This document shows, piece by piece, positions 19,501-24,990 of a DNA stretch of 38,257 bases. The stretch spans positions 1 through 38,257 of the forward strand of contig JASJAS010000030.1 of NCBI GenBank assembly GCA_030066875.1. The letters are read 5' to 3'. This DNA is from Acidimicrobiia bacterium (GTDB taxonomy: Bacteria > Actinomycetota > Acidimicrobiia > Spongiisociales > UBA5794). The position numbers were made by a program, and so were the translations under genes. Each line of letters begins with the position of its first letter. The first letter of the stretch is position 1. The notes beneath the pieces are model-generated. The model had not been told where the DNA came from. It worked only from the letters and a program-made list of their open reading frames with translations, and did not search any database.

Positions 19501-22224
19501 CTGATACGTGATCGTCATCGTCTCGCCCGGATCGAGCGCAAACGGATCTGCCGGTATCAGGAGATCTGGGGCGGTACCGGCGACGAGGGGTGTGGGATCA
19601 GATGAGGCATTGGTGCGCGTCTCGACAGTCACGGTCTCCGCGGTGATCACCACGTTGTCGATCAGGAACCGATCGGAGCCTCCGAGGTCCTGCGATGTCA
19701 GGAAACGGATCGCCGCCCCGGTGGTGAGATAGTCGTTGAGGCTGTGGGACGTCGCAAGGAAGACCGGATCGCTTCCGGGGCCCTCCCACCTGGCCAGTTC
19801 ATCCCAGCTTCCGCTGCCGTCGGTGGCTTCCAGAACGACGAAGTCGTCGGGGTTGTCGAAGCCGGAGCGGGCGAAGTCGAAGCTGAGGGTGGCTCGGTCG
19901 TAACCCGCAAGGTTCACCGCACGGGAGACACCCTCGCCGTTGCCATCGTTGTCCTGGACGCGGAGTCGCAGACTGCCACTGCTATTGACAATTCGCTCAT
20001 CGCCGCTGTTGGGTCCGTCGCTCTCGTTGATCTCGGTCCAGTCTGGGCCCCAGAAACGCGACCCGGTACTGCCGCCGTAGCCGCCGCTTTGCATGTCGTC
20101 GGCGTAGGTGTCCGCCGTGACAACAGGCCCGGTCACCGATGTGCTCTCCGCCACATAGGTCGTGCCGACGGGCACATTGTCCGCCAGTGTGAACCCGTCT
20201 TGTGGAGTGTCGGAGGTGTTCTCCACAACGATCGTGTAGGTGACGGTATCCCCGGGAATGGCGCCCTCCGGAGGCACATCCGAGGTCTTGGTGATGTCGA
20301 GGAACGGGTCGAAGACAGGCAGGATCGATGTGCCTTCGATTGAGATCCCGATGCTGTTGAGCTGGGCATTGTTGACGATCGTATTGATGCCGTCGGGCAG
20401 CGGATCGTTGAGCTGCACGTCGTAGGTGATCACCACGACCTGGCCGGCCGTAATCAGCCCAAGGTCCTGGCCTCCCTCGTCGAAGGGAAACGGCGTGGAG
20501 CCGGCATCCGGATACGGGGCCGCATCGACCGTGGCCGTATTAGGCACGTACGTTGTCTGCGGATCGAGGGCGTCGGAGAATACTGACGGATTGATGTCGG
20601 CCGTGCCGTCGTTGCGAATGGTGACGGTGTATGTGATGAACTCACCGGGGTCGAGGGCGCCATTGCCGTTGGTGTCGCCGGACAGCGAGCCGATCTTGCC
20701 CATCGCAACCAGCAGCAATGGAACGACGGCGGTTCCGAGGTCGAGGGCCGGAGAGCCGGTGGACGCCGTGCTCGGGTCCTGCCCGTAGGCCACCGCTACC
20801 CGCGTGCCGTCGAGGGTGTACACCTTGAGACCGGTCTGGTCGTTGTCGGCGCTGTCATAGAGCCGCCGCATCTGATAAGCAGCGAGGGAAATCGACTGGT
20901 CGTACCAGTCTCCGTTTGTGTCCTGCGATGAGCCTGTGGTGGGATCACCGTCGTAGTCGACATAGAGCGTGGTGGCGCCTTCTGCCGTGACCCACACCGG
21001 GCTGCTGTTCTCGGCGCCGGGGTTGTCGCTTCCGGGACCCCAACCGACGACGGCGGCGGTCGTCAGTCGTGTCTCGGGCACAAGGGTGAATCCCCAGTCG
21101 TGGGTGGTGCCGTCGTAGTCGACAGCGACAGTCGCATAGAAGGCCGAAGCAGCGCTGAACTCGGCTCCCGAACCGGGCATCTGGTAGGCAACCGCGTCGT
21201 CGGCGGGAACGTTCACCGACGTCGAGCCGCCCTGGTACGACACGTCGACCGTGAGGGCCGAGCCACCCGGGTTGTACAAGGCGACGGTTGCCGGATCATC
21301 GCCGACGACTGTTCCCACCGGGTTGAAATAGCTGGTGGCCCACTGCGTCGTTGGAAGAAGGGCGAACCAGCGACCTGCGTAGGTCGCCCCGACATCGCCG
21401 GTGAGTAGGTCAACCTGAATGGGGCCGTTGGAGTTGATGGTCGCACCCTGCTGCAAGTCCGGCACGAGCACCGACTCCCCTGCGCCCACTACAAGAGTCT
21501 GATCAACGATGGTGTCGGCATCCACGTCGACTGTCACCGTCGTCCCCGCCGCCGAAGCCATGATCGAGGCCGCGGTGTACTCGAAGTTGGCACCCAGAGT
21601 CGAGTCGACACCAAACGGCAGTTGGTACGCGGTTCCCCAAGCATCGGTCGGGTAGACCTCGACGGCGCCGGCGAGCAGGGTGCCGGGATCCAGAGCCCAG
21701 CCGGCTCGAGTTACCGCGACTGGTGCGGTGGTTCCGACCTGGTCGCCGCCGTCGTAGAGCACCGTCACGGGATCCCGAGGGTTGGCGAAGACGTCGTTGA
21801 TCAATGCGGCGTTGTCCCCTGCGCCGAAGGTGTCGCAGGAGTCGAGCGAGCATCCGGGGGGAGCCCCGTTTGCGACATTGCCATCGCCCCAGGTTTCCGT
21901 GGTGGCCTGGGCGGGTGCAGAGATGTCGAGCTCGAAACCGTCTTCCCAATGGTCGTAATAGACGATGGTTCCGTCGACAGCACCTGTTACGGAGATGACC
22001 GTGCGCACCGATTCCGAAGTTCCGCTGTAGAGAGCAAGCGAACCGTTGCGGATGTCTTCCTCAGGCAGCGGTATCAAGTAGATCTCGACCGGCGCGGGCC
22101 CGGCTTGGGCCGCCGGGAGGTGGATTCCCGCCAGATCGAACGGGAGCACCGACACCGTCAGCGCAAACGCTGCAAGCAGCGCAAAGCGCCGCTGGTACCG
22201 CCGTTTTCGATTGTTGACCGACAT
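10507..22224 (-). CDS. Giant LPxTG cell-wall surface protein with DUF11-type repeats
   Basis: A protein of about 3,905 aa, built for cell-wall anchoring and surface display. Order by approximate residues: signal peptide 1-40; N-terminal head 40-510 (IgGFc-binding-like region of DUF11 proteins); two DUF11 domains 510-945, the first with an EF-hand-like loop (DTNGNGALDPGE), the second interrupted at about 701-862 by a jelly-roll-like insert; 11 DUF7507/DUF11-like repeats 948-2245 of about 118 aa, each with two Cys and most with an NADEDGSGD acidic loop; 8 Asp-rich DUF11 repeats 2246-3306 of about 131-138 aa without Cys; two divergent repeats to about 3618; an SdrD-B-like domain to about 3727; a last DUF11 domain; LPRTG at 3861-3865, a hydrophobic stretch and an Arg-rich tail. 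ATG 22224 has AAGGA 6 nt upstream and starts the signal peptide; the longer open frame to 22467 covers a structured leader. No sortase gene is in the window. Likely an adhesin or surface fibre; the ligand is unknown. Confidence 0.92.
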   Translation of the reverse strand: MSVNNRKRRYQRRFALLAAFALTVSVLPFDLAGIHLPAAQAGPAPVEIYLIPLPEEDIRNGSLALYSGTSESVRTVISVTGAVDGTIVYYDHWEDGFELDISAPAQATTETWGDGNVANGAPPGCSLDSCDTFGAGDNAALINDVFANPRDPVTVLYDGGDQVGTTAPVAVTRAGWALDPGTLLAGAVEVYPTDAWGTAYQLPFGVDSTLGANFEYTAASIMASAAGTTVTVDVDADTIVDQTLVVGAGESVLVPDLQQGATINSNGPIQVDLLTGDVGATYAGRWFALLPTTQWATSYFNPVGTVVGDDPATVALYNPGGSALTVDVSYQGGSTSVNVPADDAVAYQMPGSGAEFSAASAFYATVAVDYDGTTHDWGFTLVPETRLTTAAVVGWGPGSDNPGAENSSPVWVTAEGATTLYVDYDGDPTTGSSQDTNGDWYDQSISLAAYQMRRLYDSADNDQTGLKVYTLDGTRVAVAYGQDPSTASTGSPALDLGTAVVPLLLVAMGKIGSLSGDTNGNGALDPGEFITYTVTIRNDGTADINPSVFSDALDPQTTYVPNTATVDAAPYPDAGSTPFPFDEGGQDLGLITAGQVVVITYDVQLNDPLPDGINTIVNNAQLNSIGISIEGTSILPVFDPFLDITKTSDVPPEGAIPGDTVTYTIVVENTSDTPQDGFTLADNVPVGTTYVAESTSVTGPVVTADTYADDMQSGGYGGSTGSRFWGPDWTEINESDGPNSGDERIVNSSGSLRLRVQDNDGNGEGVSRAVNLAGYDRATLSFDFARSGFDNPDDFVVLEATDGSGSWDELARWEGPGSDPVFLATSHSLNDYLTTGAAIRFLTSQDLGGSDRFLIDNVVITAETVTVETRTNASSDPTPLVAGTAPDLLIPADPFALDPGETMTITYQATLANPLIPNLTEITNTAYVASRQQPIFTTDDVTDPIAFPAVDLAKSLLSNADEDGSADVSVGDTLTYRFIAENVGDTDLSNVTIADPMTGLSALSCSPVQPAALATGQTMTCTATYTVTQADVNTSRIDNTATMSAVDPADRPVVANASETVPINHVPAITVVKSLLTDLAGIGAGDTFDYEFVVTNTGNVDLANVLVTDPLVGGPVGCPQSTLSPNESMTCTAAYTVTQMDIDVGHIANTASVTAEDPNSQPVTDEDDEMAILEQNPSIDLAKALLSNADEDGSGDTSIGDTLTYEFVATNDGNITLNNVVVGDPLPGLSALSCAPGAGTPLAPTEQMTCSASYTVTQTDIDAGSIDNTATVTGISAGGKEVTDSASESVSAAQNPSITLIKSLAANADEDLSGDVTLNDTLTYQFTVVNDGNVTLSVVNITDPLPGLSAFSCGPDTLPVTLVPSDMVSCTATYVVTQPDVDAGRIDNTATATGQQPSGQPISDDDDETVLPDRNPSIDLAKTVFGNADEDGSGDVSLGDTLTYQFVATNDGDVGLDNVVVTDPLPGMSALSCVPVAGSSLAPATAVTCSATYSVSQADVDAGQIVNTATAVGDDSGGGGSVMDQDSASTTTAQNPSVSIVKRFQSNADEDGSGDISRNDTLTYELTVENQGDVTLSNVAVDDPLTGGPVTCPQTALMPGESMVCTTNHVVTQSDIDAGSISNTATAAAEDPQGNPVTDDDDELVSPPQNPSIVLVKSLLSNADEDGSGSLSTGDTITYRFVATNDGDVTLDLVVITDPMPGLSPLSCAPAAGSSLATGAAIACTATYSVNQADVDAGSIDNTATVVAERPGGNPGDSGDDVTDTDNHLVLIPAEPAIDLTKSMTGNADEDASGDVTVGDTLSYDFVVENTGNVTLSSVGVADPLIAGVVCPLTVLAPGETTTCTGAHTVTLDDANTGFVVNTATATGTDPNGTDVTDDDAVATPVETGPAITLVKGLLLNADEDGSGGVSIADTLTYSFVATNNGDVTLSAVRVFDPLPGLSAISCAPALPAVLAPGESISCVATYTVTQTNVDQGQILNTATADGLAPDSSLVSATDGETVLIAQIPSISLDKFVAGNADEDGSGGITRDDTLTYQFEATNTGNVTLTGVTISDPLPGLGAFSCVPAQPATLLPGDSLICTADYVVTQIDVDNTQIFNTATAMGTDPDSATVSDDDTVVTPIEGGPAITLDKSLAGNADEDGTGDVSIGDTLTYQFDVENTGDTSLTNVTVTDPLPGLGTVGCVPAQGSTLAPTATMTCAATYTVTAADAAAGQIDNTATVVGLAPAGTPTSADDSETVLTARADLSLFKSVSDPTPNVGDVVTFILSLVNDGPDTATNVDVVDVLPSGYSYQAGSISGGDSRSDSSAPLLNWTVDALSSGTSVNLTFSAIVQAPTGAADEYLNIAEVAATDTLDPDSTPGNDDGDQSEDDEDSASVTPQSADLSVVKSVSDTTPNVGDTVTFTITVWNGGPDDATGVSVEDRVPAGYSGISNISSGGTAVGSTVTWAGLSVASGGSTAVTFDAVVAAPPADYNNVAEVTASDQHDPDSTPGNDDGDQSEDDEDSVDLIPQVADLSLSKIVSNPAPNVGDTVTFTITVSNAGPDGAAGVAVEDVVPAGYSGISNVSSGGTAVGATVTWNGLSVSSGASISITFDALVEAPPTDYVNIAEVTAADQHDPDSTPDNDDGDQSEDDEDSASVAPQSSDLSLNKVVSGTTPNVGDTVTFTITVTNAGPDHATGVAVEDVVPAGYSTVGNISAGGSLVGSTVAWSGLAVPAGGSTVLTFDVVVEAPPADHNNVAQLTAADQHDPDSTPANDDGDQSEDDEDNASVVPQVADLSLVKAVSDPAPNVGDIVTFAITVTNAGPDDATGVSIVDPLPTGYSYQSGSMAGGVAQDETGAPTLRWTVGTLSAGSSVVLTFAAGVDAPSGAPGEYTNAAEVASSDQHDPDSTPANDDGDQSEDDEDNASVVPQSADLSLVKAVSDATPNIGETVTFTITLSNAGPDDASGVAVADVVPDGYSGVFNVSSGGALVGSTIGWSGLNIATGASVDLTFEAVVDAPPADYVNIAQITAADQHDPDSSPDNDDGDQSEDDEDRAAAAPQVADLSLDKSVSNSAPNLGEVVTFTIVVNNDGPDDATGVAVEDVVPVGFSGIANVSSGGALVGSTITWSGLSVAAGGSATVTFDATIEAPPTDYVNVAQVTAVNQFDPDSTPDNDDGDQSEDDEDSAAVVPQAADLSLNKVVSGPAPNVGETVTFTITVTNAGPDDATGVSIEDDLPVGYSGISNISSGGTLVGSTVIWSGLGVPAGGSVVVTFDALVDALPTDYVNIAEVTAADQHDPDSTPDNDDGDQSEDDEDNAAVIPAVIGLAKSVAGAVNNGDGTYTVVYLLTFENLGGVTISDLEIYDDVTTQLALLAPTGFAATDGTYVANLAWDGTAGSNILSPGQTIDPGEIGNVRISFSVIPGPDVGPHENTAVVVGSTPTGGTVTDDSTVGIDPDTDGDGMPDEEDPTPVSFDEGPALGIAKVVSGAPVSNGDGSYDLTYTLLIQNYGDVVLTEIQVTDDLATTFTTVESWLLVSATSEDLAVSPTYDGATDVWLLAGNDTMPVGSSATIDVTVRVTPAGELGPHWNSATVQGVSPADTTLSDISQDGADPDPDGNNDPSDNNDPTPIVFPNIGSVAGTVWKDADADTAIGGDETGLKGVLVSLVDPGPDGEVGSADDAMVATAVTATDGSFTFAGVPAGAYVVVVDPTTLPPLMQATFDPDGYLDHMTSVNVAAGEVSTDNDFGYVPGFNLWLTKTSHGGEQVGERVEYVITVGNDGPGPALGPITVRDVVPAALPITGVSGDDWTCSILDQTVDCVLDGDLGPDAESIITIATVISGSATGAIDNTADVESDGPIVEPDMTDNSDVDTVSIGELPRTGTDVVRFAVFGLLLLFAGAALVIGARRATASDRQAGRSRRP
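10630..10644 (-). other. LPRTG sortase sorting motif
   Basis: Codes for LPRTG, followed by a hydrophobic segment (FAVFGLLLLFAGAALVIGA) and an Arg-rich end (RRATASDRQAGRSRRP): the complete tripartite cell-wall sorting signal. Confidence 0.93.
12307..15489 (-). repeat. Eight-unit DUF11 repeat block (type B), duplicated tetrad
   Basis: Eight coding repeats starting ADLSL.K.VS and ending in the acidic DPDSTPDNDDGDQSEDDED run. The order of forms is long, short, short, short, twice. The two tetrads span 15489-13897 (1593 bp) and 13896-12307 (1590 bp). Matching positions share variants: units 2 and 6 have VSDxTPN and APPADY, units 3 and 7 VSNxAPN and APPTDYVN, units 4 and 8 LNKVVSG and VPAGGS. Confidence 0.85.
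15490..19383 (-). repeat. Eleven-unit DUF7507/DUF11-like repeat block (type A)
   Basis: Eleven coding repeats of about 118 codons. The core is NPSIxLxKSLxxNADEDGSG, then GDTLTYxFVATNDGDVTL, VTDPLPGLSALSCAP, MTCTATYTVTQADVDAG and IDNTATV. Units 2, 6 and 8 use a variant with CP.{3}LxPxE in place of LSCAP; unit 2 lacks the acidic loop. Every unit keeps two cysteines 15-19 residues apart. Confidence 0.85.
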
Positions 22225-22311
22225 CCCTGATCCTTGGAAGGGGGATACCCGAATCCAGTCGGCCGCAAACTGGCAGTGTTTAGGTGCAGGACTAGTCCCT
22301 CGGACGCGCCT

Positions 22312-22342
22312 GCGATCGCCCTCCCCCACCGAGAGCGATCGC
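22312..22342 (-). other. Hairpin in the leader of the giant gene
   Basis: Arms GCGATCGCCCTC (22312-22323) and GAGAGCGATCGC (22331-22342) pair with one mismatch around a 7-nt loop. With the 22361-22375 hairpin it suggests a structured 5' leader in the 258-bp gap 22225-22482, which otherwise holds no gene I can support. It matches no riboswitch class I know. Confidence 0.5.
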
Positions 22343-22360
22343 TTACCTGGCCCGCCACGT

Positions 22361-22375
22361 CCCCGCCGTGCGGGG
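22361..22375 (-). other. Second leader hairpin upstream of the giant gene
   Basis: CCCCGC (22361-22366), CGT, GCGGGG (22370-22375): a perfect 6-bp GC stem with a 3-nt loop. No T-tract follows on either strand; it could be part of the giant gene's leader or the remains of the upstream gene's terminator. Confidence 0.45.
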
Positions 22376-22482
22376 AGTTCTTTGACCATTCCCCCTATCG
22401 GCAGCAATGGCTCCTGGATAACCGACGGGTGGTGATCAATCTCCGCCCGCGAGGAATGACCAGTCACCCCCGGAGGCGCGGT

Positions 22483-22899
22483 TCAGCCGCGGAAGCAAGT
22501 GATGACGTACCCGGGATGTGCGGAGTCGATCCAGGCGCCTTCCATGTCGAATCCCTCGTCCGGGATCTCCTCGAGGTCGATCGATGCGGCGCTGGCAGCA
22601 ACTGTGCGGTCGACTCTGACTATGAGAGTTGTGGGCGAGACCCCCACGTGGACCTCGGAGAACTCGTTGGGGTGCAGCGTTTCGCTGTCACCAGGTTCGA
22701 GGGGGCCGATGGCACGGCCGGTCGTACTGCCAAAGACGAGCCGGCAGCCAACCTCACCCTCGGCGAGTTTGAACGGGGGAGCGTCCACGGCGTCGTCGCC
22801 GCAACCCGCAACCGCTAGCGCAAGTAACACGGCAACCAAAGTCGGTAATGCAGCTGGGAAGCGACTCGTCACAAACGAATCATCGACGAGCGAGGTCAT
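22483..22899 (-). CDS. Small putative lipoprotein, unknown function
   Basis: A protein of about 138 aa starting at ATG 22899 (an in-frame GTG at 22926 would add 9 residues). The N-terminus has a hydrophobic stretch ending in a lipobox, LAVAGC (Cys33), so it is probably anchored on the outer face of the membrane. The mature part is about 105 aa, beta-rich and acidic, with two further cysteines (VGCRLVFG and ITCFRG) that could pair. No known domain recognised. It is the first of the minus-strand genes right of the giant gene, but the 258-bp gap makes a shared operon doubtful. Confidence 0.7.
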   Translation of the reverse strand: MTSLVDDSFVTSRFPAALPTLVAVLLALAVAGCGDDAVDAPPFKLAEGEVGCRLVFGSTTGRAIGPLEPGDSETLHPNEFSEVHVGVSPTTLIVRVDRTVAASAASIDLEEIPDEGFDMEGAWIDSAHPGYVITCFRG

Positions 22900-22945
22900 C
22901 AAGTCCAGACCCTGACGCTCGGCCACCTAATCGATGGGTTGGCTC

Positions 22946-23608
22946 CTATGCCCCGGTTCCCGGTCGTCGATACTCGGCGACATATTCGGGCACCGCGACC
23001 TCCACTCGCAGATCGGCGTCTTCTAGCGGCTGGCCCGGTGTCATGGCCAGCGGAACCACCCCGGCCCAGATCGGCAGCTGGTAGTCCTCCATATCATCCT
23101 TGGGTCCGCCCGTGCGCACCTTGGCGGAGGCCTCTGAGATGGGCAGCGCGGCAACCAGCGTGCCTCTCATTTCCTTGTCGGTCATCGGTCGGGATTCGGC
23201 CCATCGCCCCGCAACCACGTGGTTGGTGATGACTTCCAAAGCGCTCCACTTCTCATCCGGATCGTCGACCATGCGAGGCCGCCCGAAAATGACCACCGAG
23301 CGGTAGTTCATCGAGTTGTGGAATGCCGCCCTGGCGATCACGAGACCGTCGAGCAGCGTCACATTGACGCAAACCTCATCTCCGGATCTCATGTTGCGCA
23401 GCATCCGGCTCGCCGGCGAACCGTGAAAATAGAGGGTGTCCTCGAGCCGGGCGTGGATCGTCGGGATAACCACAGGAGTGCCCTCGTGAACAAACCCGAG
23501 GTGACAAATGAGCGCCTCGTCCAGGATCGAATCGATCAGGGCCCGGTCGTATGATCCCCGTTCGGGAAGACGGCGAACCTTCGTGCGTGGTGATGGTGCG
23601 TCTGGCAT
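22946..23608 (-). CDS. Pyridoxamine 5'-phosphate oxidase-like FMN-binding protein
   Basis: A 220-aa split-barrel flavoprotein of the PNPOx-like / Nim-related family (PF12900 type). Visible segments: LIDSILDEALICHLGFVHEGTPVVIPTIHARLEDTLYFHGSPASRML, then CVNVTLLDGLVIARAAFHNSMNYRSVVIFG and WAGVVPLAM. Members bind FMN and may reduce small molecules; the substrate is unknown. ATG 23608 is preferred over the upstream 23659 because the domain begins shortly after it and TATGCT stands 6 nt upstream. It is divergent from the methyltransferase with only 33 bp between starts. Confidence 0.88.
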   Translation of the reverse strand: MPDAPSPRTKVRRLPERGSYDRALIDSILDEALICHLGFVHEGTPVVIPTIHARLEDTLYFHGSPASRMLRNMRSGDEVCVNVTLLDGLVIARAAFHNSMNYRSVVIFGRPRMVDDPDEKWSALEVITNHVVAGRWAESRPMTDKEMRGTLVAALPISEASAKVRTGGPKDDMEDYQLPIWAGVVPLAMTPGQPLEDADLRVEVAVPEYVAEYRRPGTGA

Positions 23609-23614
23609 GCCGCG

Positions 23615-23635
23615 AGCATACCGGCGACCTATCGT
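23615..23635. promoter_or_regulatory. Back-to-back leaderless promoters
   Basis: TATGCT on the minus strand (23615-23620) is 6 nt before ATG 23608, and TATCGT on the plus strand (23630-23635) is 6 nt before ATG 23642. The two -10 boxes are 9 bp apart, so each -35 would lie over the other gene's start. Confidence 0.45.
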
Positions 23636-23641
23636 GGAGCC

Positions 23642-24244
23642 ATGGCCAAGGCACCGCACTCATTCTTCGCGCGGATCTACGACCTCTTCATGGTTCCGCA
23701 GGATCGCTTTGGGTTGCGCCATCAACGACAACGGCTATGCAATGAAGCAGCGGGCAAGGTGCTCGAGATCGCTATCGGCACCGGTCTTAACATCCCTCAC
23801 TATCGCGATGCCGAGACCGTCGTCGGCATCGACAACAACCGGGCAATGCTGCGGCGTGCAATCCGGCGCACCTGGGAAACCAAGATACCTATCGATCTCG
23901 TAGCGGCGGACGCCCGAGCCCTCCCCTTTCCCGATAGCACTTTCGACGCAGTTGTAGTGGGGCTCTCACTGTGCACAATCCCGGATCCCGCGATGACTCT
24001 CGAGGAGCTCCGGCGGGTGACGGTGCCCGAGGCGCGCCTTCACTTCCTGGAACACGTGCGCTCTACCAAGCCATCGATCGCCCGCCGCCAGGACCGCTTC
24101 GCGCGACTGTGGGAACGGATTTCCGGAGGTTGCCGGGCGAATCAGGACACGGCCGGGCTCATCAATGAGTCGAACTGGACCATCAACGATATGTGGTCGT
24201 CGGACGGCGGCGGCCTGATCCAGGGGACTGCCCTGGCTGACTAG
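23642..24244 (+). CDS. Class I SAM-dependent methyltransferase
   Basis: A 200-aa methyltransferase of the UbiE/METTL7-like type. Motif I is VLEIAIGTGLNIPHY (Gly46-Gly48); the acidic residue binding the SAM ribose is in VVGIDNN; motif II region is DLVAADARALPFPDSTFDAVVVGLSLCTI; a later segment is LHFLEHVRS; the C-terminal GGCRANQDT pattern is typical of this subgroup. The substrate is unknown, probably a small molecule or lipid. The TATCGT box 6 nt upstream supports a leaderless start at ATG 23642. It overlaps the convergent ABC ATPase gene by 4 bp. Confidence 0.88.
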   Translation: MAKAPHSFFARIYDLFMVPQDRFGLRHQRQRLCNEAAGKVLEIAIGTGLNIPHYRDAETVVGIDNNRAMLRRAIRRTWETKIPIDLVAADARALPFPDSTFDAVVVGLSLCTIPDPAMTLEELRRVTVPEARLHFLEHVRSTKPSIARRQDRFARLWERISGGCRANQDTAGLINESNWTINDMWSSDGGGLIQGTALAD

Positions 24245-24990
24245 AGCCGACCCGCCTCGACGATTCTCTGCAGGAACTGGCGAGTACGTGCTTCAGCGGG
24301 ATTCTTGAAGATCTGAGCCGGCGGCCCCTGCTCCAGAATGCGCCCGGCATCCAGGAAGCACACCTGGTCCGCGACGTCGCGGGCAAACCCCATCTCGTGG
24401 GTAGCGATCAGCATCGTCATCCCGCTTGTCTTGAGATCGCGGATTACGTTGAGCACCTCGGCAATCAGTTCGGGGTCGAGCGCCGATGTGACCTCGTCAA
24501 GCAACATCAACTCCGGCTCGTAGGCCAGGGCGCGCACAATGGCGACCCGCTGCTGCTGGCCCCCCGAAAGCCGGTCGGGGTACTCGTCCGCTTTGTCCAG
24601 AAGCCCGAACTGGTCGAGCAGGTTGCGGGCTGTGTCCGCGGCCGCGGCGGCATCAACGCCGTGCACCTTGCGCGGGCCCAACGTGACGTTGTCGATCACC
24701 TTCATATGGGGGAACAGGTTGAAAGCCTGGAAGACGATCCCCATCCGTTGCCGGACCTGGTTCGGGTTGACACCGGGATCAGTGATCGCTTCCCCGTCGA
24801 GGACGATGTTGCCACCGTCGATCGGGACCAGCAGATTGATGCATTTGAGGAGGGTCGACTTGCCCGACCCGGATGACCCGATGAGACAAACCACATCGTG
24901 CAATCCGACGCTGAGATCGACGTCCTCCAGGACGACCTTCTCGTCGAAAGCTTTGGAAACGCTGTCAATCTCGAGCTTTGGAGAGGTCAT
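24241..24990 (-). CDS. Polar amino acid ABC transporter ATPase (GlnQ-like)
   Basis: A 249-aa ATP-binding subunit. Walker A GSSGSGKST (residues 38-46), Q-loop in VFQAFNLFPHM, signature LSGGQQQR (about 142), Walker B LMLLDEVTSALD, and switch His in IATHEMGFA. The FNLFPH and HEMGFA segments are typical of polar amino acid (PAAT) importers. It powers uptake together with the permease and binding protein encoded just upstream on the same strand; its start overlaps the permease stop by 4 bp. Third gene of the uptake operon. Confidence 0.95.
   Translation of the reverse strand: MTSPKLEIDSVSKAFDEKVVLEDVDLSVGLHDVVCLIGSSGSGKSTLLKCINLLVPIDGGNIVLDGEAITDPGVNPNQVRQRMGIVFQAFNLFPHMKVIDNVTLGPRKVHGVDAAAAADTARNLLDQFGLLDKADEYPDRLSGGQQQRVAIVRALAYEPELMLLDEVTSALDPELIAEVLNVIRDLKTSGMTMLIATHEMGFARDVADQVCFLDAGRILEQGPPAQIFKNPAEARTRQFLQRIVEAGRL

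Noticed and set aside
10531-21408. Many plus-strand open frames of 60-375 codons across the giant gene
   Set aside because: They repeat with the period of the minus-strand coding repeats, have low-complexity Ser/Thr or Asp/Arg composition and no ribosome binding sites; they are shadows of the real gene.
22225-22467. N-terminal extension of the giant protein by 81 codons
   Set aside because: It would bury the signal peptide behind an Arg-rich stretch; ATG 22224 has a good AAGGA site and begins the signal peptide.
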